Below, in pieces: positions 51,901 to 60,866 of a stretch of DNA of 64,000 nucleotides. A model generated the notes under the pieces. It was not told where the DNA came from, did no database searches, and was given only the letters and a program-made list of their open reading frames with translations. The position numbers and the translations under genes were made by a program. Within the stretch, counting starts at the first letter, position 1. Each line of letters starts with the position of its first letter. The stretch lies in NCBI RefSeq assembly GCF_002362315.1, contig NZ_MTZV01000006.1, forward strand, positions 1,798,001-1,862,000, read 5' to 3'. The DNA is from Paraburkholderia acidicola (lineage in GTDB: Bacteria; Pseudomonadota; Gammaproteobacteria; Burkholderiales; Burkholderiaceae).

Positions 51901-52842
51901 TCAACTCGCAGCAATCCCAGCCAACAATTCAGCAAGCACTTCCGGCTGCGACATAAACGGCGAGTGGCTCGCGTTCATCTGATACACAACAGTTGGCAAG
52001 CCAGGCACAAAAGCATCCGCCTCTTCAATGAAGCGTTTTTGCAGCGCCGGACGAATCGCCCAGTCCTGAAGACACATGATGTAGTGGCGGCGCACGCTAC
52101 CCCATCGTTCCCGTGTCGTGACAATAGGCGTAGCAAACGGTGCGACGGGAACATCCGGCGTCAACAGATTGGCAACTGCGAGGTATTCCTCCTCGCTGAC
52201 ATCGCCGTAAAAGGTCTGCTTGCCGTTCGCCCGATAGCTCGCATCCTCGCTGCGATGATCCATACGCAGTGCACCGATGGTCGCCGGGTCCGCCTTTAGC
52301 TGGGAGCCGACGAGTTGGCCTGCGTTCTCGGGCTCAGTGATGTATGCGATGCCTGGAACCCCCGATCCCGGCATGAAGGCCGCCAGGTACACGAGGTCGG
52401 CGATATATTGCGGAACACGTTCGGCGACTGCGGTAATTGGCACGCCGCCCATGCTGTGTCCCACCAGAACAACCTTGTCGTGACCCAACGCGCGCACTTC
52501 CTCGATGGTTCGAACGATTGAGTCGACATAGTCGTCGAGTGTCGTGTCGGCTACCGGAGATCTTTCGGTGGCGAACGCTGCACCGTCGAGCGGCCTGCGC
52601 AAGTACGACAGCGGAATCCTGGCGTTGAGTCCATGTGCGGGCAAATCGCGGGCGACAGCCGCGTGACCTCGACCGGCCAGCAGCGGAATGATGCGTTCAT
52701 AGGTCCACGCACCATGCCACGCGCCGTGAACAAGGACGAAAGGCGTCTTGCCGCGGGCTGGCGATTGCCCGCTTAAAGTCGCATTCGTACTAGCGTTAAG
52801 CGCAGCAGTTCGGCCGGATGATTCCCGATCTTCGATCGACAT
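51901..52842 (-). CDS. Alpha/beta hydrolase (serine type)
   Basis: Hydrolase of 313 residues: HGAWHGAWTYERI (oxyanion), GHSMGGVP nucleophile elbow with Ser, and a C-terminal NASHSPFMSQP His. The group resembles esterases and hydroxynitrile-lyase-like proteins (MES/salicylate esterase type). The ATG at 52842 is chosen over an upstream start in frame. Convergent with the AraC gene; substrate unknown. Confidence 0.85.
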   Translation of the reverse strand: MSIEDRESSGRTAALNASTNATLSGQSPARGKTPFVLVHGAWHGAWTYERIIPLLAGRGHAAVARDLPAHGLNARIPLSYLRRPLDGAAFATERSPVADTTLDDYVDSIVRTIEEVRALGHDKVVLVGHSMGGVPITAVAERVPQYIADLVYLAAFMPGSGVPGIAYITEPENAGQLVGSQLKADPATIGALRMDHRSEDASYRANGKQTFYGDVSEEEYLAVANLLTPDVPVAPFATPIVTTRERWGSVRRHYIMCLQDWAIRPALQKRFIEEADAFVPGLPTVVYQMNASHSPFMSQPEVLAELLAGIAAS

Positions 52843-52992
52843 GAGTGTGTCCTTATATCGGCACTGGAAAGTGCGGATGATTCTCTCATACGGACAATTC
52901 CAGGCAACTACGCGCTGCACCGATTATTGCTCAGAGACACGCTCACTATTTTCTCTGTCACAGCCGTTCCGAATGCTGCCGTCTTTCTGGCA

Positions 52993-53733
52993 TCACCGCG
53001 TAGCCGTCGGCCTGATCACAATCTCATTCGTATCCACATCCTCCGGCTGCGTGATCGCGTGCAGGATCGCACGCCCAATCGCTTCCGGTTTAATCGCAAT
53101 CTGCCTGTACGTACGCATCAGTTCGATCGCTTCAGGATCGGTGATCGTGCTCGCCAGTTCGGACTCGACCACACCTGGATAGACGCAGGTGACACGCAGC
53201 TTGTCGTTCTCCTGTCGCAAGCCGTCGGAGATCGCGCGAACCGCGTACTTCGTCGCGCAATACACGGCTGCAGTCGGCGACACGCTCAAGCCGCCCACCG
53301 ACGAAACATTGATGATGTGGCCGCTCTCCTGTGCTTCCATGATCGGCAGCACCGCGGCGATGCCGTACAGCACGCCGCGAATATTCACGTCGATCATACG
53401 GTCCCATTCGTCCACCTTGAGCGAACGCATCGGCGATAGCGGCATAACGCCGGCGTTATTCACGAGCACATCGATTCTGCCGAAGCGCTCGAGTGCGAAT
53501 GCCGCGAAGCCCTGCATCTCCTCGCGGCTGGTGACATCCAGCGGCATGTACTCCACTGTGCCGCCCGCGCGGCGAATCTCTTCTGCCAGTATTTGCAGCC
53601 GATCGCCACGGCGGGCGCCGAGGACGAGCTTTGCGCCCGCCGCCGCAGCGACGCGGGCGACGCCTTCACCGATGCCCGCTGAAGCGCCGGTGATCAGAAT
53701 GGTTTTTTGCAAGGTCGAAGTGGAAGTGTTCAT
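52993..53733 (-). CDS. Short-chain dehydrogenase/reductase
   Basis: SDR of 246 residues: ITGASAGIGEGVARVAAAAG, LVNNAGVMPLSPM, SSVGGLS, YCATKYAVRAI (Tyr/Lys). NADP-type Arg in GARRGDRL follows the second strand. The C-terminus PEDVDTNEIVIRPT is the conserved end of the YdfG/serine dehydrogenase-like group. Divergent from LysR at 53834, its likely regulator. Confidence 0.93.
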   Translation of the reverse strand: MNTSTSTLQKTILITGASAGIGEGVARVAAAAGAKLVLGARRGDRLQILAEEIRRAGGTVEYMPLDVTSREEMQGFAAFALERFGRIDVLVNNAGVMPLSPMRSLKVDEWDRMIDVNIRGVLYGIAAVLPIMEAQESGHIINVSSVGGLSVSPTAAVYCATKYAVRAISDGLRQENDKLRVTCVYPGVVESELASTITDPEAIELMRTYRQIAIKPEAIGRAILHAITQPEDVDTNEIVIRPTATR

Positions 53734-53833
53734 GACTGGTTGAGGTCGTTGGTTGCGGTGACTGGACAATACGTGGATGGCATGCAAAGATCGAGTAGCT
53801 ACAATTACATGGGCCATTAAGACCAATTAACCA

Positions 53834-54754
53834 ATGACCGATCCATTCGACGGCATGACCGCATTTCTCGCCGTGGCGGAGACCAGCAGCTTTCGTCAGG
53901 CAAGCGAGCGACTGGGTGTGACGCGCTCGGCGGTTAGTCAAACCATCGCCAGGCTGGAGTTACGCATCGGTGCGCCGCTGTTCCAGCGCACGACCCGCAG
54001 CGTGCGGCTCACAGAAGCCGGCGAGCGCCTGCTCACCGTGTTGCAGCCGGCCCGCAGAACTCTCGAAGCCGCGCTGGAAACGATCGGCGACGCGCATGGA
54101 GCACCGGCAGGGGTGATTCGCATCGCGGTGTCGTCGATAGCGGAACGCATCCTGGAAGGCCGCTTGTTCGCGACGTTTCTCGAAGCGTTTCCTCAAATCG
54201 AACTAGGTGTGTGGGTCACCGATGACGAGTTCGATATCGTCGGCGCGGGTTTCGATGCGGGCGTGCGGCTTGGCGAAGTGATCGAAGCCGACATGATCGC
54301 CGTGCCGGTTTCCGCGCCGCAGAGGCAGGTGGTGGTTGCATCGCCGGGCTTTGTCGCACGGTGCGGCGTGCCTGCGAGTCCGGGCGAGTTGATCGACTAT
54401 GACTGCATCGGCTGGCGGCCGGCACCAGGAACCGCACCGTATCGCTGGGAGTTTGCAGACGACGGCCGGTCGTTCGATGTCGCCGTGAACCCGCGCACCA
54501 CCACGAACGACATGCGCCTGATGATCAATCTGGCGCTCGCGGGCGCGGGCATCACCTTCGGCATGGAAGAGACGTTCCGCCCTTATGTCGCGCGTGGTGA
54601 GCTGCAGGTGTTACTCGAAGCGTTTTGCCCGCTTATCCCTGGCTTTTACTTGTACTTTCCGTCGGGCCAAAAGATACCGGCAAAACTGCGTGCGCTCGTC
54701 GACCATGTGCGATCGGCAGTGCCGGCGTGGCCGCCAAAACCGGGTTCGTCATAG
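53834..54754 (+). CDS. LysR family regulator
   Basis: Regulator of 306 residues: MTAFLAVAETSSFRQASERLG, RSAVSQTIARLELRIGAPLF, RTTRSVRLTEAGERL; effector domain with FDAGVRLGEVIEADMIAVPV. Divergent from the SDR at 52993-53733, so probably controls it. Confidence 0.93.
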   Translation: MTDPFDGMTAFLAVAETSSFRQASERLGVTRSAVSQTIARLELRIGAPLFQRTTRSVRLTEAGERLLTVLQPARRTLEAALETIGDAHGAPAGVIRIAVSSIAERILEGRLFATFLEAFPQIELGVWVTDDEFDIVGAGFDAGVRLGEVIEADMIAVPVSAPQRQVVVASPGFVARCGVPASPGELIDYDCIGWRPAPGTAPYRWEFADDGRSFDVAVNPRTTTNDMRLMINLALAGAGITFGMEETFRPYVARGELQVLLEAFCPLIPGFYLYFPSGQKIPAKLRALVDHVRSAVPAWPPKPGSS

Positions 54755-54762
54755 CGCAGAGT

Positions 54763-55755
54763 TCAGGCAGAACGACGACTGAACCGTTGCTCGACAACCG
54801 TGGTGCCCCACTGCGTGCCTTCTGATTCCTCGGTCAACTGAAAGCCAAACGATTCGTACAAATGCCGCGCAGCATCGAGACCCTTGAATGTCCAGAGATA
54901 GGTTTCACTGAATCGCCCGTCGACGAATTTCATCGCGCGTGCCATGAGTTGTCGCCCGACACCGGAACCACGCAACGAATCGTCCACGATGAACCACCGC
55001 AAATGAGCGACACCTGTTTCATCATTTCCATCGATTGCCAACGAAGCCAGCGTCCGGCCATTTTCAACGTAGAGCCATAGCGCCTTGCCATCGGCGGGCA
55101 ACGTGTCGACGAACCCGGCAAGCCCGGTCGCCACCTGCTGTTCGAAGAACGCACCGAAGCCCCAGTGCTCCGAATAGAACCGCGCGTGCAAGCTCGCGAT
55201 GTCACCGATGCAACCGGGCTGGTAGCCCTCCACAATCCGCGCTGCTGTGGCAGTGGCAGCGGCATCGGCTGAAGTCGGTTTGACGGCATTGTCCTGCGCG
55301 AGTGCGTCGGCGTACAACGCGAGCGAACGGACCAGGGTTTGCTGGTCGGCAGGCACCATCCGTCGAAGCGCGTTGGACACCTGGTCTGTCGCAAACCGGT
55401 CGATCTTTTTCCGCAGCTTCTTCCCTGTATCCGTCAGATACAGCTCGGACGTGCGGGCATCTTCGTCCGCAACCGTGCGCGTGACCAGACCGCTCGCTTC
55501 GAGCCTCGCGACCTGCCGGCTCGTATTCGATTTGTCGAGGCGCAGGATGTTGCCGAGGTCCTTCGCGCTTATCCCCGGTGCCGCGCCGATTTCGATGATC
55601 GCATGCACCGCCGAAGGCGCGAGATCGCTATCGGCCAGCGTCGTTCGCATGAAACCGAGTTCGCGAACCAGTCTTCGGGAGAAGTCACGAAGTTCGAGAA
55701 TGGTCGTTTCCCTAGGTTTAACTGGAGCGTCGACGAGGTCCATGAACAGGCTCAT
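54763..55755 (-). CDS. MarR-GNAT fusion regulator/acetyltransferase
   Basis: Protein of 330 residues joining two domains. Residues ~15-140 are a MarR winged helix (DFSRRLVRELGF, AKDLGNILRLDKSNTSRQVARLEASGLV, RTSELYLTDTGKKL); residues ~175-325 are a GNAT domain (LRWFIVDDSLRGSGVGRQLMARAM, DAARHLYESFGFQL). ATG at 55755; a TTG at 55773 extends into the operator region and is rejected. Two near-identical palindromes precede it. The acetyltransferase part may couple metabolite level to DNA binding; this is unproved. Confidence 0.9.
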   Translation of the reverse strand: MSLFMDLVDAPVKPRETTILELRDFSRRLVRELGFMRTTLADSDLAPSAVHAIIEIGAAPGISAKDLGNILRLDKSNTSRQVARLEASGLVTRTVADEDARTSELYLTDTGKKLRKKIDRFATDQVSNALRRMVPADQQTLVRSLALYADALAQDNAVKPTSADAAATATAARIVEGYQPGCIGDIASLHARFYSEHWGFGAFFEQQVATGLAGFVDTLPADGKALWLYVENGRTLASLAIDGNDETGVAHLRWFIVDDSLRGSGVGRQLMARAMKFVDGRFSETYLWTFKGLDAARHLYESFGFQLTEESEGTQWGTTVVEQRFSRRSA

Positions 55756-55759
55756 ATAA

Positions 55760-55796
55760 GTTGCGATCCGCAACCAATATAGTTGCGACCCACAAC
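55760..55796. promoter_or_regulatory. Two tandem operators for MarR-GNAT regulator
   Basis: GTTGCGATCCGCAAC (55760-55774, perfect palindrome) and GTTGCGACCCACAAC (55782-55796, imperfect) are 22 bases apart centre to centre, about two helix turns. They fill the 56-base gap between the SDR stop and the MarR-GNAT start. Confidence 0.75.
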
Positions 55797-55811
55797 TTAT
55801 GCAAGCTGGGT

Positions 55812-56516
55812 TTACCAGGGAACGGTTTTGCCGAGATAGTCGACGTAATGCAAGCCGGCGTGCCCTTCATGAGCCTCGATCGTATTGACCAGGTTCGGAA
55901 TGCTTTCTTCGATGGTCAGGCGCGCCGCGGGACCGCCCATGTCCGTCTGGACCCATCCAGGCGCCATCAGCAGAAGGCTGCGCGGATGCTCGGCGCTGCG
56001 CACCGCGTAGGTACGCATGAACATGTTGAGCGCCGCCTTGCTCCCTCGATAGACCTGGTAGTTCGCGTTGGTGGCATTGGTGATGCTGCCCTGTCCCGAC
56101 GACATCACACCGATCGTTCCAGTCGGCGGGACAAGGTCTTCAAGCGCGTCGATGACGCGCATCGGGCTCAGCGAGTTCGTCACCATCACCCGAACGAATT
56201 CTTCGGTCGATACGTCCGCTATCGTTTCACGGTCGTCGTTCTTGACGCCTGCATTCACAAACAGAACATCGATCCGCCGATCGGCCAGGCGGGCGCGCAG
56301 CGCTGCGACCTGCTCCGGGATTGTGATATCGACCGCTTCTACTTCGAGTGCACCAGCAGAGGCTTCTGCGAGACGCCGCAGCTTTTCTGTAGAGGTCGCC
56401 CGCCCGGTGGCGATAACCCGGTAACCGCGCTTCAAATACTCTTCAACCATTGCAAAGCCAAGGCCACGTGAAGCGCCAACAAGGAGAATGGTTTTCTGTG
56501 AAAGTGTGTTTTGCAT
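55812..56516 (-). CDS. Short-chain dehydrogenase/reductase
   Basis: SDR of 234 residues: LVGASRGLGFAMVEEYLKRG, FVNAGVKNDDR, SSGQGSITNA, YRGSKAALNMF (Tyr/Lys). The chain lacks the typical C-terminal extension and ends GKTVPW. ATG at 56516 has AAAGGA upstream. Divergent from LysR at 56690; followed by MarR-GNAT. Confidence 0.9.
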   Translation of the reverse strand: MQNTLSQKTILLVGASRGLGFAMVEEYLKRGYRVIATGRATSTEKLRRLAEASAGALEVEAVDITIPEQVAALRARLADRRIDVLFVNAGVKNDDRETIADVSTEEFVRVMVTNSLSPMRVIDALEDLVPPTGTIGVMSSGQGSITNATNANYQVYRGSKAALNMFMRTYAVRSAEHPRSLLLMAPGWVQTDMGGPAARLTIEESIPNLVNTIEAHEGHAGLHYVDYLGKTVPW

Positions 56517-56689
56517 CGAAATCCTTTGTATACGAGGCCGCTTTCGAACGCCAAAGTCACGAAAGCAATCCTCTTCAATCAATCGTGCAGAGAATATAGG
56601 CGCCCAAAAGGGATGGCGGAAGCCGCACCGAATGCAACTAAACTATGCATCGGACGCCATACCCCTTTCCGCCTGCTACGGGTCAAAAG

Positions 56690-57607
56690 ATGTCTGAACC
56701 GGACCTCAATCTTCTTTTCGCGCTCGATGCATTGCTCACCGAGAAAAACGTGACGCGCGCGGCCCGGTCGTTGCATTTGAGCGCCTCCGCCATGAGCCGC
56801 ACGCTGACCCGCCTTCGCACTGCAACCGGCGATCCGCTATTGGTCCGCGCCGGGCGCGAGATGGTACTGACGCCGTACGCCGAGCAGATTCGTGAGCCGA
56901 CACGCAATGTCGTTCAGGAAGCGCGTTCGTTGCTGCGCCCGTCACCGGCGACACTCGATCTTTCGACGTTGCATAAAACCCTGACGATCCGCGTCAACGA
57001 AGCGTTCGTAGAGGCTTTCGGCGCGCCATTGATCGCTGAAGTAACCGAACTCGCGCCGCACGTGCGTTTGCACTTCTCATCGAAACCGGAGAAGAACGCG
57101 GAATCGCTACGAAATGGTTCTGCCGATCTCGAGATTGGGGTTCTGGAAGGGATGGGGCCTGAGGTACGCATTCAGGCATTGTTTCGAGACCGCTACCTGG
57201 GGGTGGTCAGAAAAGGCCACCCGCTCCAGCTGAAGAAGGAAGTGACAACGGAGCAATACGCAGCATTCGGCCACGTCGTCACGCGGTACGGTCACCAGAC
57301 CATCGATGCGCTTGACGCGGCGATCGCACGGTTTGGCCTGGAACGAACGACTGTTGCGATCGTGCCGAGTTTTCCGGCCGCGCTGGCGGTGGCGCGAGCA
57401 TCCGATCTGATCGCGCTGCTGCCTGCGTCTTTCATCGACACCCAGCACGCCGCCACATCCGATACCGTCTACGCGTTTGAACTTCCTGTGGCGATCGAAG
57501 GCTTTACGGTTTCGCAGATGTGGCATCCCCGTTTAGAGAATGATCCGGTTCATCGCTGGCTGCGGCAGCTGGTTCTCAGAGTCTGTCGTCAGGTGGTACC
57601 GCTCTGA
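56690..57607 (+). CDS. LysR family regulator
   Basis: Regulator of 305 residues: DLNLLFALDALLTEKNVTRAARSL, SASAMSRTLTRLRTATGDPLL, RAGREMVLTPYAEQ are the NodD/LinR-type LysR HTH (the variant with 'N-V-T-R-A-A'). The effector half includes LEIGVLEGMGPEVRIQALFRD. Divergent from the SDR at 55812, its probable target. ATG at 56690; the longer frame from 56645 lacks support. Confidence 0.92.
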   Translation: MSEPDLNLLFALDALLTEKNVTRAARSLHLSASAMSRTLTRLRTATGDPLLVRAGREMVLTPYAEQIREPTRNVVQEARSLLRPSPATLDLSTLHKTLTIRVNEAFVEAFGAPLIAEVTELAPHVRLHFSSKPEKNAESLRNGSADLEIGVLEGMGPEVRIQALFRDRYLGVVRKGHPLQLKKEVTTEQYAAFGHVVTRYGHQTIDALDAAIARFGLERTTVAIVPSFPAALAVARASDLIALLPASFIDTQHAATSDTVYAFELPVAIEGFTVSQMWHPRLENDPVHRWLRQLVLRVCRQVVPL

Positions 57608-57608
57608 C

Positions 57609-58502
57609 TTAACCCGCATCGAGACTCGCGAGTGGCGCATTCAAAGGCGGCTGCCGTTCGGTATTCGCAGCCGCGATCCCATCGACGCGCGACAGATGAT
57701 GCCGATTGTCGTGATCCCATGGATGAAAGCCTGGCCGGAAGAAACTCAACCACTCCCCTGCAATGCGCGGAAACACCCCATGGCGCGGACCGTAGAGAAA
57801 CTTGATCACCCGCCACAAGCCGCGCACGCGATGGTCGGCATACCGGTCGGAGCGGATCAGTTGGGTATGCAGCAGGAACACGACGGGCCAGAACGTCGCC
57901 GTCGCTAGCAGAAAGACGCCGACGCGCTTCAGGTAGCGTACCGGACCCGGCTTCATCACGGTATTCCAGACGTCGAACGCTACGGACTTGTGTTCGGTTT
58001 CCTCAAGTGCATGCCAGAGCCACATCTGCCGGTAGCCCTCCTCCGATCCTTCCAGGCGAGACGGATCATCGAGCATCAGCCCTGCGAGCATCGCCGTGTA
58101 ATGTTCGATAGCGACGGTATGGGCAAGCTGCATCCAGTGAGGCATCACCCGTTTCATCCAGCCTGTCACCATCCAGTTCTGCTGGTCGAGCCTGCGGGCG
58201 GGCAGATGGTTGGCTTGCAGCAGCTCGTTGTATTCCACGTGTTCACGGCTGTGCATCGCCTCCTGACCGATAAACGCGAGCACCTGCTTCTTGAGCACCG
58301 GGTCGTCGATCTGGTCGCGATAGTTGCGCACGGAATCCATGAAGAAGCGTTCGCCCGCCGGGAACAGCAACGACAGTGCGTTGAAAAAATGCGAGACCTG
58401 CGTGCCTTGTCCGTGCCAGTTTTTCGCGCGCTCGACCGGCAGACTGAAATGCACGTCGCGACGGACGGGCATCACGAACGTTGGGTTCGATTGGGGAGGC
58501 AT
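57609..58502 (-). CDS. PF10118-type metal-dependent hydrolase-like protein
   Basis: Protein of 297 residues. It has the ferritin-like helical pattern of PF10118 with Glu/His pairs: FIGQEAMHSREHVEYNELL, LAHTVAIEHYTAMLAG and LWHALEETEHKSVAFDVW, a likely di-metal centre. The annotation 'metal-dependent hydrolase' is by family only. ATG at 58502. A near-perfect 32-base palindrome lies directly upstream. Confidence 0.88.
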   Translation of the reverse strand: MPPQSNPTFVMPVRRDVHFSLPVERAKNWHGQGTQVSHFFNALSLLFPAGERFFMDSVRNYRDQIDDPVLKKQVLAFIGQEAMHSREHVEYNELLQANHLPARRLDQQNWMVTGWMKRVMPHWMQLAHTVAIEHYTAMLAGLMLDDPSRLEGSEEGYRQMWLWHALEETEHKSVAFDVWNTVMKPGPVRYLKRVGVFLLATATFWPVVFLLHTQLIRSDRYADHRVRGLWRVIKFLYGPRHGVFPRIAGEWLSFFRPGFHPWDHDNRHHLSRVDGIAAANTERQPPLNAPLASLDAG

Positions 58503-58508
58503 GAGCCA

Positions 58509-58540
58509 CCTATCATTACATTGATGAATGTAACGATAGG
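58509..58540. promoter_or_regulatory. Operator-like palindrome
   Basis: CCTATCATTACATT and AATGTAACGATAGG match in 13 of 14 positions around GATG. It starts seven bases upstream of the PF10118-type gene. TetR-like in shape; no TetR gene is adjacent. Confidence 0.65.
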
Positions 58541-58633
58541 ACGATGTGGGCTTCGGATGCAAGGCGCGCGCTAGTGGCGGACTTCCAAACGCGGCGCCTG
58601 CCCGGTGGACGCGGGTGGGACCCGCTCACGCAA

Positions 58634-58810
58634 TCAGCCCGCCAGATGCGCGATCAGGCTGCGCGCCACCGGTATCAGGTTTTCGCCACCCAGCATACCG
58701 AGCAGGCCGACCAGCGCAATCATCGGCGGCGCCGGTGATTTGACGTTGACCACGCTGTACAGCAAGCCGACCGCGACGCCGACCGCAAGTGAAATCAGAT
58801 AGGGTTTCAT
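58634..58810 (-). CDS. XapX domain small membrane protein
   Basis: Protein of 58 residues (MKPYLISLAVGVAVGLLYSV, then VKSPAPPMIALVGLLGMLGG). Two hydrophobic helices around a P-A-P-P turn are the XapX family pattern. It follows the quinone oxidoreductase gene by 19 bases on the same strand and is preceded by GAGGAA. Function unknown. Confidence 0.88.
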   Translation of the reverse strand: MKPYLISLAVGVAVGLLYSVVNVKSPAPPMIALVGLLGMLGGENLIPVARSLIAHLAG

Positions 58811-58829
58811 CTCGGGTTCCTCGCGTCAG

Positions 58830-59798
58830 TCATTGCATATTGATCACGACACGGCCGCGCGTTCCCGCCGCCACCGCTTCGTACGCTTCGCGAGCTTGTG
58901 CGAGCGTGAAACGCTGCGCGATCACCGGTGCTTCGAAGCGACCGCTTTCGAAGCCCTCGGCAAGCGCAGTCATCAGTCGCGCGGATTCGGTCACACCGAG
59001 CTTCGCGCTGTCGGTACCGAAGAGTTGTGTCTCGTTGTGATAGAAATCGATCAAATCGAATTCGACGCGACGCTTGCCCGTCGCACTGATTTCGACAACC
59101 CTGCCGCGCTGCTTTGCGAGTCCGAGTGCGATCTCGAACGCGACGCCACCCACTGCGTCGTAGACGACGTCCGCACCGTGTCCGTTTGTCAGCGCCTTGA
59201 CGCGTTCCACTGCGTGCTCGTCGAACGGTACATACGCATCGATCAGGCGAGCCGCTGGCGAATCGGCCACGGGCGGTTGACGATCGACGGCAATCACGCG
59301 CGCACCACGTGCCTTCGCGATCTGCGTGACCGCGCCGCCTACGCCGCCGGATGCACCGATCACCGCAATCGTTTCGCCTGCGGCGAGCTGCGCGTAATCG
59401 ACGGTACCGAGCCACGCGACTACGAAGTTCACACCGATCGCTGCGGCCTGTTCGTGGCTGAGTGTCGACGGCTTGCGGCTGAGTGCCGCAATGGGAATTT
59501 CGATCAGCTCCGCGTGCGTGCCGTCGCGCGTAAAACCGATGTCGCCACCGGTGCCCCATACTTCTGCGCCGAGCCATTCGGCGGGACCTGCTACGACGAC
59601 GCCGCTGAAATCGCGGCCGGGAATGCGCGGCGCTTTCGTATGCGCGAAATGGCCGCCGACGTTCTTCACATCGCTCGGATTCACCGATGCGCTTTTGACT
59701 CGCACCAGCGCGTTGCCGGCGGCCGGTTCTGGCGTGGCGAGTTCGACGTGTTCGAGAACGTCGGGGGCACCGAAGGTTTTGAACTGAATGGCTTTCAT
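58830..59798 (-). CDS. NADPH:quinone reductase / zinc-type alcohol dehydrogenase-like protein
   Basis: MDR-family protein of 322 residues: IPGRDFSGVVVAGP, NFVVAWLGTVDYAQLAAGE, VIGASGGVGGAVTQIAKARG (NADP-binding A-S-G-G-V-G) and the C-terminal FTLAQAREAYEAVAAG. No catalytic zinc Cys/His set, so the quinone-oxidoreductase branch. ATG at 59798 follows AGGAG; a GTG lies one codon earlier. Same strand as, and 148 bases after, the AraC gene; XapX follows. Confidence 0.9.
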   Translation of the reverse strand: MKAIQFKTFGAPDVLEHVELATPEPAAGNALVRVKSASVNPSDVKNVGGHFAHTKAPRIPGRDFSGVVVAGPAEWLGAEVWGTGGDIGFTRDGTHAELIEIPIAALSRKPSTLSHEQAAAIGVNFVVAWLGTVDYAQLAAGETIAVIGASGGVGGAVTQIAKARGARVIAVDRQPPVADSPAARLIDAYVPFDEHAVERVKALTNGHGADVVYDAVGGVAFEIALGLAKQRGRVVEISATGKRRVEFDLIDFYHNETQLFGTDSAKLGVTESARLMTALAEGFESGRFEAPVIAQRFTLAQAREAYEAVAAGTRGRVVINMQ

Positions 59799-59946
59799 CA
59801 CACGACTCCTGGTTGACCGGGTGCTGCATCGAGCAGCTTCAGGACGAAGTCTAGATTGCCGGTTCGCGGTTGTCTGGACAGATGCTTTCGAATTTCGGAC
59901 AACTGCCGGGGGTCGTGTTTACGCGTTGCTCCGGCCTGTGACCGGT

Positions 59947-60762
59947 TTAGTTGGCACCGTTTGAAGCGAGGTCCTCGGTCGATACATCGAGCGTCTGATG
60001 CGGGTGGAAGCCGGTCGGCGGTGCGCCGAGTTCGCGGCGGAACATATCGCTGAAACTGCTCGGCAGATAACCGAGCGCACGCGCAACACTGCTGACCGCC
60101 TGGCCTTCGGCAAGCCACGAGATCGCCACGGCAAGCTGCACCTGGCGACGCCATTCGGCAAAACCCATTCCCAGTTCGCGCTGAAACAGCCGCGACAGCG
60201 TGCGCGAACTCGCCCCGACCGAAGCCGCGTGGTCGTCGAACCCGATATCGAGTGACGGGTTTGCGACGACCGCATCGCACAGCATCGCGAGCCGTCGGTC
60301 GGAGGTGCCCGGCAACGGAATACGCTGCACGTGACGGCGTGCGTGCGCGAGTTCCATTACCGTGAGCCGATAAGCCGTCTGCAGATATTTTTCATCGCGT
60401 TCGGCTTCACGCTCGGCCAGCGTCGTGATCAGTTCGCGCAGCAGGCCGTTCACTTCGAACACATCGGGTCGCCGGCTCAGATGCTGCACGTAGCGCTTGT
60501 GCAAATAGACGTTGCGCATGTCGACGCTACTCATCATCGAGATCGCGTGGTCGGTGCCGGGCGGTAACCAGACGGCGCGCTGCGGCGGCACGATGAGCGC
60601 CTCCCTGCCGATCTCCACCCACATCACACCAGCGACCGCATACAGCACCTGCGCCCAGTCGTGCTGATGCGGATCGATGCGCGTGCCGCGCGGGTAGTGC
60701 CGCGCAAGCGAACGGCCGTGTTCGGGGCCGGCGTGCAGATCGGGAGGAAGTGCTCTGGGCAT
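59947..60762 (-). CDS. AraC family regulator with cupin
   Basis: Regulator of 271 residues. N-terminal cupin (RIDPHQHDWAQVLYAVAGVM, QRAVWLPPGTDHAISM) and C-terminal HTH (FDDHAASVGASSRTLSRLFQ and GQAVSSVARALGYLPSSFSDMFRRELG). ATG at 60762 is chosen by the cupin start; the longer frame to 60864 is unlikely. Upstream on the same strand of the quinone reductase and XapX, it likely regulates that operon. Confidence 0.9.
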   Translation of the reverse strand: MPRALPPDLHAGPEHGRSLARHYPRGTRIDPHQHDWAQVLYAVAGVMWVEIGREALIVPPQRAVWLPPGTDHAISMMSSVDMRNVYLHKRYVQHLSRRPDVFEVNGLLRELITTLAEREAERDEKYLQTAYRLTVMELAHARRHVQRIPLPGTSDRRLAMLCDAVVANPSLDIGFDDHAASVGASSRTLSRLFQRELGMGFAEWRRQVQLAVAISWLAEGQAVSSVARALGYLPSSFSDMFRRELGAPPTGFHPHQTLDVSTEDLASNGAN

Positions 60763-60866
60763 GTGGAGCTGTGGTGGAAAGGGACGCGCGGGGTGGTGCG
60801 GCAGTCGATGCGCCGTAGCATACCGCAGCGCTACGGCCGTGCGACTGCCGCGCAACAAGAGCATCG

